Shown: piece by piece, positions 53,133 to 53,989 of the stretch
How the letters are laid out: each line of letters starts with the position of its first letter
Position numbering within the stretch: position 1 is the first letter of the stretch
Origin: Meishania sp964351985
Lineage (GTDB): Bacteria; Bacteroidota; Bacteroidia; Flavobacteriales; Flavobacteriaceae
Assembly (NCBI GenBank): GCA_964351985.1
Contig: CAYGPR010000025.1
Coordinates: 1-53,989, forward strand
DNA length: 53,989 nucleotides
Direction: 5' to 3'
The notes under the pieces: generated by a model
What the model was told of the DNA's origin: nothing
Database searches by the model: none
Seen by the model: only the letters and a program-made list of their open reading frames with translations
Position numbers and translations under genes: made by a program

Positions 53133-53162
53133 TTGAATTATTATGAAATAGTCTTACATTTG
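53133..53162 (+). promoter_or_regulatory. Consensus flavobacterial promoter of rpsL-rpsG
   Basis: TTG (53133-53135), a 19-base spacer and TACATTTG (53155-53162) match the Bacteroidota consensus TTG-N17-19-TAnnTTTG exactly. Transcription would start near 53167, giving a leader of about 40 bases. Confidence 0.85.
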
Positions 53163-53207
53163 CCAGCCCTTAAACAGGGGTAAGTTTTTATACATATATA
53201 TTATAGT

Positions 53208-53582
53208 ATGCCAACAATTTCACAATTAGTACGAAAAGGAAGAGTCACTATTACCAAGAAGAGTAAATCGGCTGCTTTGGATTCGTGTCCTCAAAGGAGG
53301 GGTGTTTGCACAAGAGTGTATACGACAACTCCTAAAAAACCGAACTCCGCAATGCGTAAAGTTGCTAGGGTGAGGTTGACTAATGGAAAAGAGGTCAATG
53401 CCTATATTCCAGGAGAGGGTCACAATTTACAAGAGCACTCGATAGTATTGGTAAGAGGAGGAAGGGTGAAAGATTTGCCAGGAGTTAGATACCACATCGT
53501 AAGGGGTGCTTTGGATACTGCAGGAGTCGCAGGTCGAACTCAACGAAGGTCTAAATACGGTGCAAAACGCCCGAAGAAGTAA
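53208..53582 (+). CDS. rpsL: 30S ribosomal protein S12
   Basis: 124 aa, full length. MPTISQLVRKGR, SCPQRRGVCTRVYTTTPKKPNSAMRKVARVRL, YIPGEGHNLQEHSIVLVRGGRVKDLPGVRYHIVRG and SKYGAKRPKK are the S12 blocks. It sits in the decoding centre. The Lys positions where streptomycin-resistance changes occur (KKPNS and GRVKDLPG) are wild type. First gene of the str operon, behind a consensus promoter; rpsG follows 24 bases on. Confidence 0.99.
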   Translation: MPTISQLVRKGRVTITKKSKSAALDSCPQRRGVCTRVYTTTPKKPNSAMRKVARVRLTNGKEVNAYIPGEGHNLQEHSIVLVRGGRVKDLPGVRYHIVRGALDTAGVAGRTQRRSKYGAKRPKK

Positions 53583-53606
53583 TCAAAACTTTTTTAAGAA
53601 GCAGTA

Positions 53607-53989
53607 ATGAGAAAAAAACAGGCGAAAAAGAGGCCGCTTTTACCGGACCCAAGATTTAATGATCAATTGGTGACACGTTTTGTCAATATGATGATGTGGG
53701 ATGGGAAGAAATCAGTTGCCTTCAGTGTATTTTACGATGCCATGGATATCGTAGAGGAAAAAAAGACCGATGAAGAAAAGACGGCATTGGAGCTTTGGAA
53801 AGATGCACTCTCCAATGTCATGCCGCATGTTGAGGTGCGCAGTAGAAGAGTTGGTGGTGCCACTTTTCAGATTCCGATGCAGATTCGACCCGATCGTAAA
53901 ATCTCTACGGCCATGAAATGGTTGATTAGTTATGCAAGAAAGCGTAACGAAAAGGGAATGTCGCAAAAATTGGCGGCAGAGGTTCTGGC
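53607..53989 (+). CDS. rpsG: 30S ribosomal protein S7 (partial, cut by window end)
   Basis: The first 127 codons of S7, which nucleates assembly of the 30S head and contacts the E-site tRNA. MRKKQAKKRPLLPDPRFNDQLVTRFVNMMM, the NVMPHVEVRSRRVGGATFQIPMQI block and the RKISTAMKWLISYARKR segment are typical. The gene runs off the window; fusA would be expected next in a str operon. Confidence 0.98.
   Translation, partial: MRKKQAKKRPLLPDPRFNDQLVTRFVNMMMWDGKKSVAFSVFYDAMDIVEEKKTDEEKTALELWKDALSNVMPHVEVRSRRVGGATFQIPMQIRPDRKISTAMKWLISYARKRNEKGMSQKLAAEVL

Larger units (their letters stand above)
52891..53207. other. Intergenic region before rpsL
   Basis: 317 bases holding the array terminator (52934-52965) and the rpsL promoter (53133-53162). 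The sequence between, about 160 bases, shows no gene or RNA that I can support. Confidence 0.7.

Overview
The window is chromosomal DNA of a Bacteroidota bacterium, most likely a marine member of the Flavobacteriaceae. Signs of this are a SusC/SusD pair, flavobacterial -7 promoter boxes (TAnnTTTG), many secreted proteins and lipoproteins with Bacteroidota-type signals, a hypoxanthine phosphoribosyltransferase-adenylate kinase fusion, an Obg without a C-terminal OCT domain, and several DUF families typical of the group. I found no tRNA, rRNA, CRISPR array, insertion sequence or phage gene.

Layout. 1-13.4 kb: an OmpH/Skp chaperone, a methyltransferase-glycosyltransferase pair, a FabH-like synthase, gcvP (glycine decarboxylase), a UbiA-like membrane protein, an ECF sigma factor with a small Cys-containing partner, a rhodanese lipoprotein with a membrane PH-like protein, a deoxyribonucleotidase, an M3 peptidase and purE-purK. 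13.5-18.1 kb: the hpt-adk fusion and obgE, separated by a GNAT acetyltransferase, a 46-residue membrane peptide and an AT-rich lipoprotein gene. 18.1-27.6 kb: a DUF4136 lipoprotein, a TPR protein behind a 2036-residue alpha-2-macroglobulin, then an SDR gene set between two GC-rich palindromic repeat regions in opposite orientation, and a cupin. 27.6-38.7 kb: mpl, a small secreted peptide, a PaiB-like FMN protein, radC, a polysaccharide-deacetylase relative, a YjjG-type phosphatase, a lipoprotein-DUF5723 pair, a secreted hypothetical protein, rarA, a rhomboid protease and rlmB.

38.8-52.9 kb is the most distinctive part. A SusC-SusD-lipoprotein operon and an FG-GAP/UnbV lipoprotein gene on the minus strand are bracketed by members of one secreted protein family of unknown function. 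One divergent copy lies just downstream of the FG-GAP gene, and four tandem copies run divergently from susC and end at a strong terminator. The copies share a YDAYNDE-type segment, a KTSHGT-S/T-FP motif and a helical C-terminal block, while their DNA has diverged at synonymous positions. No carbohydrate-active enzyme is visible, so this is not a normal polysaccharide utilisation locus. After the terminator a textbook flavobacterial promoter drives rpsL and rpsG (cut by the window end).

All assignments rest on reading the sequence and on remembered family motifs. No search or alignment program was run.
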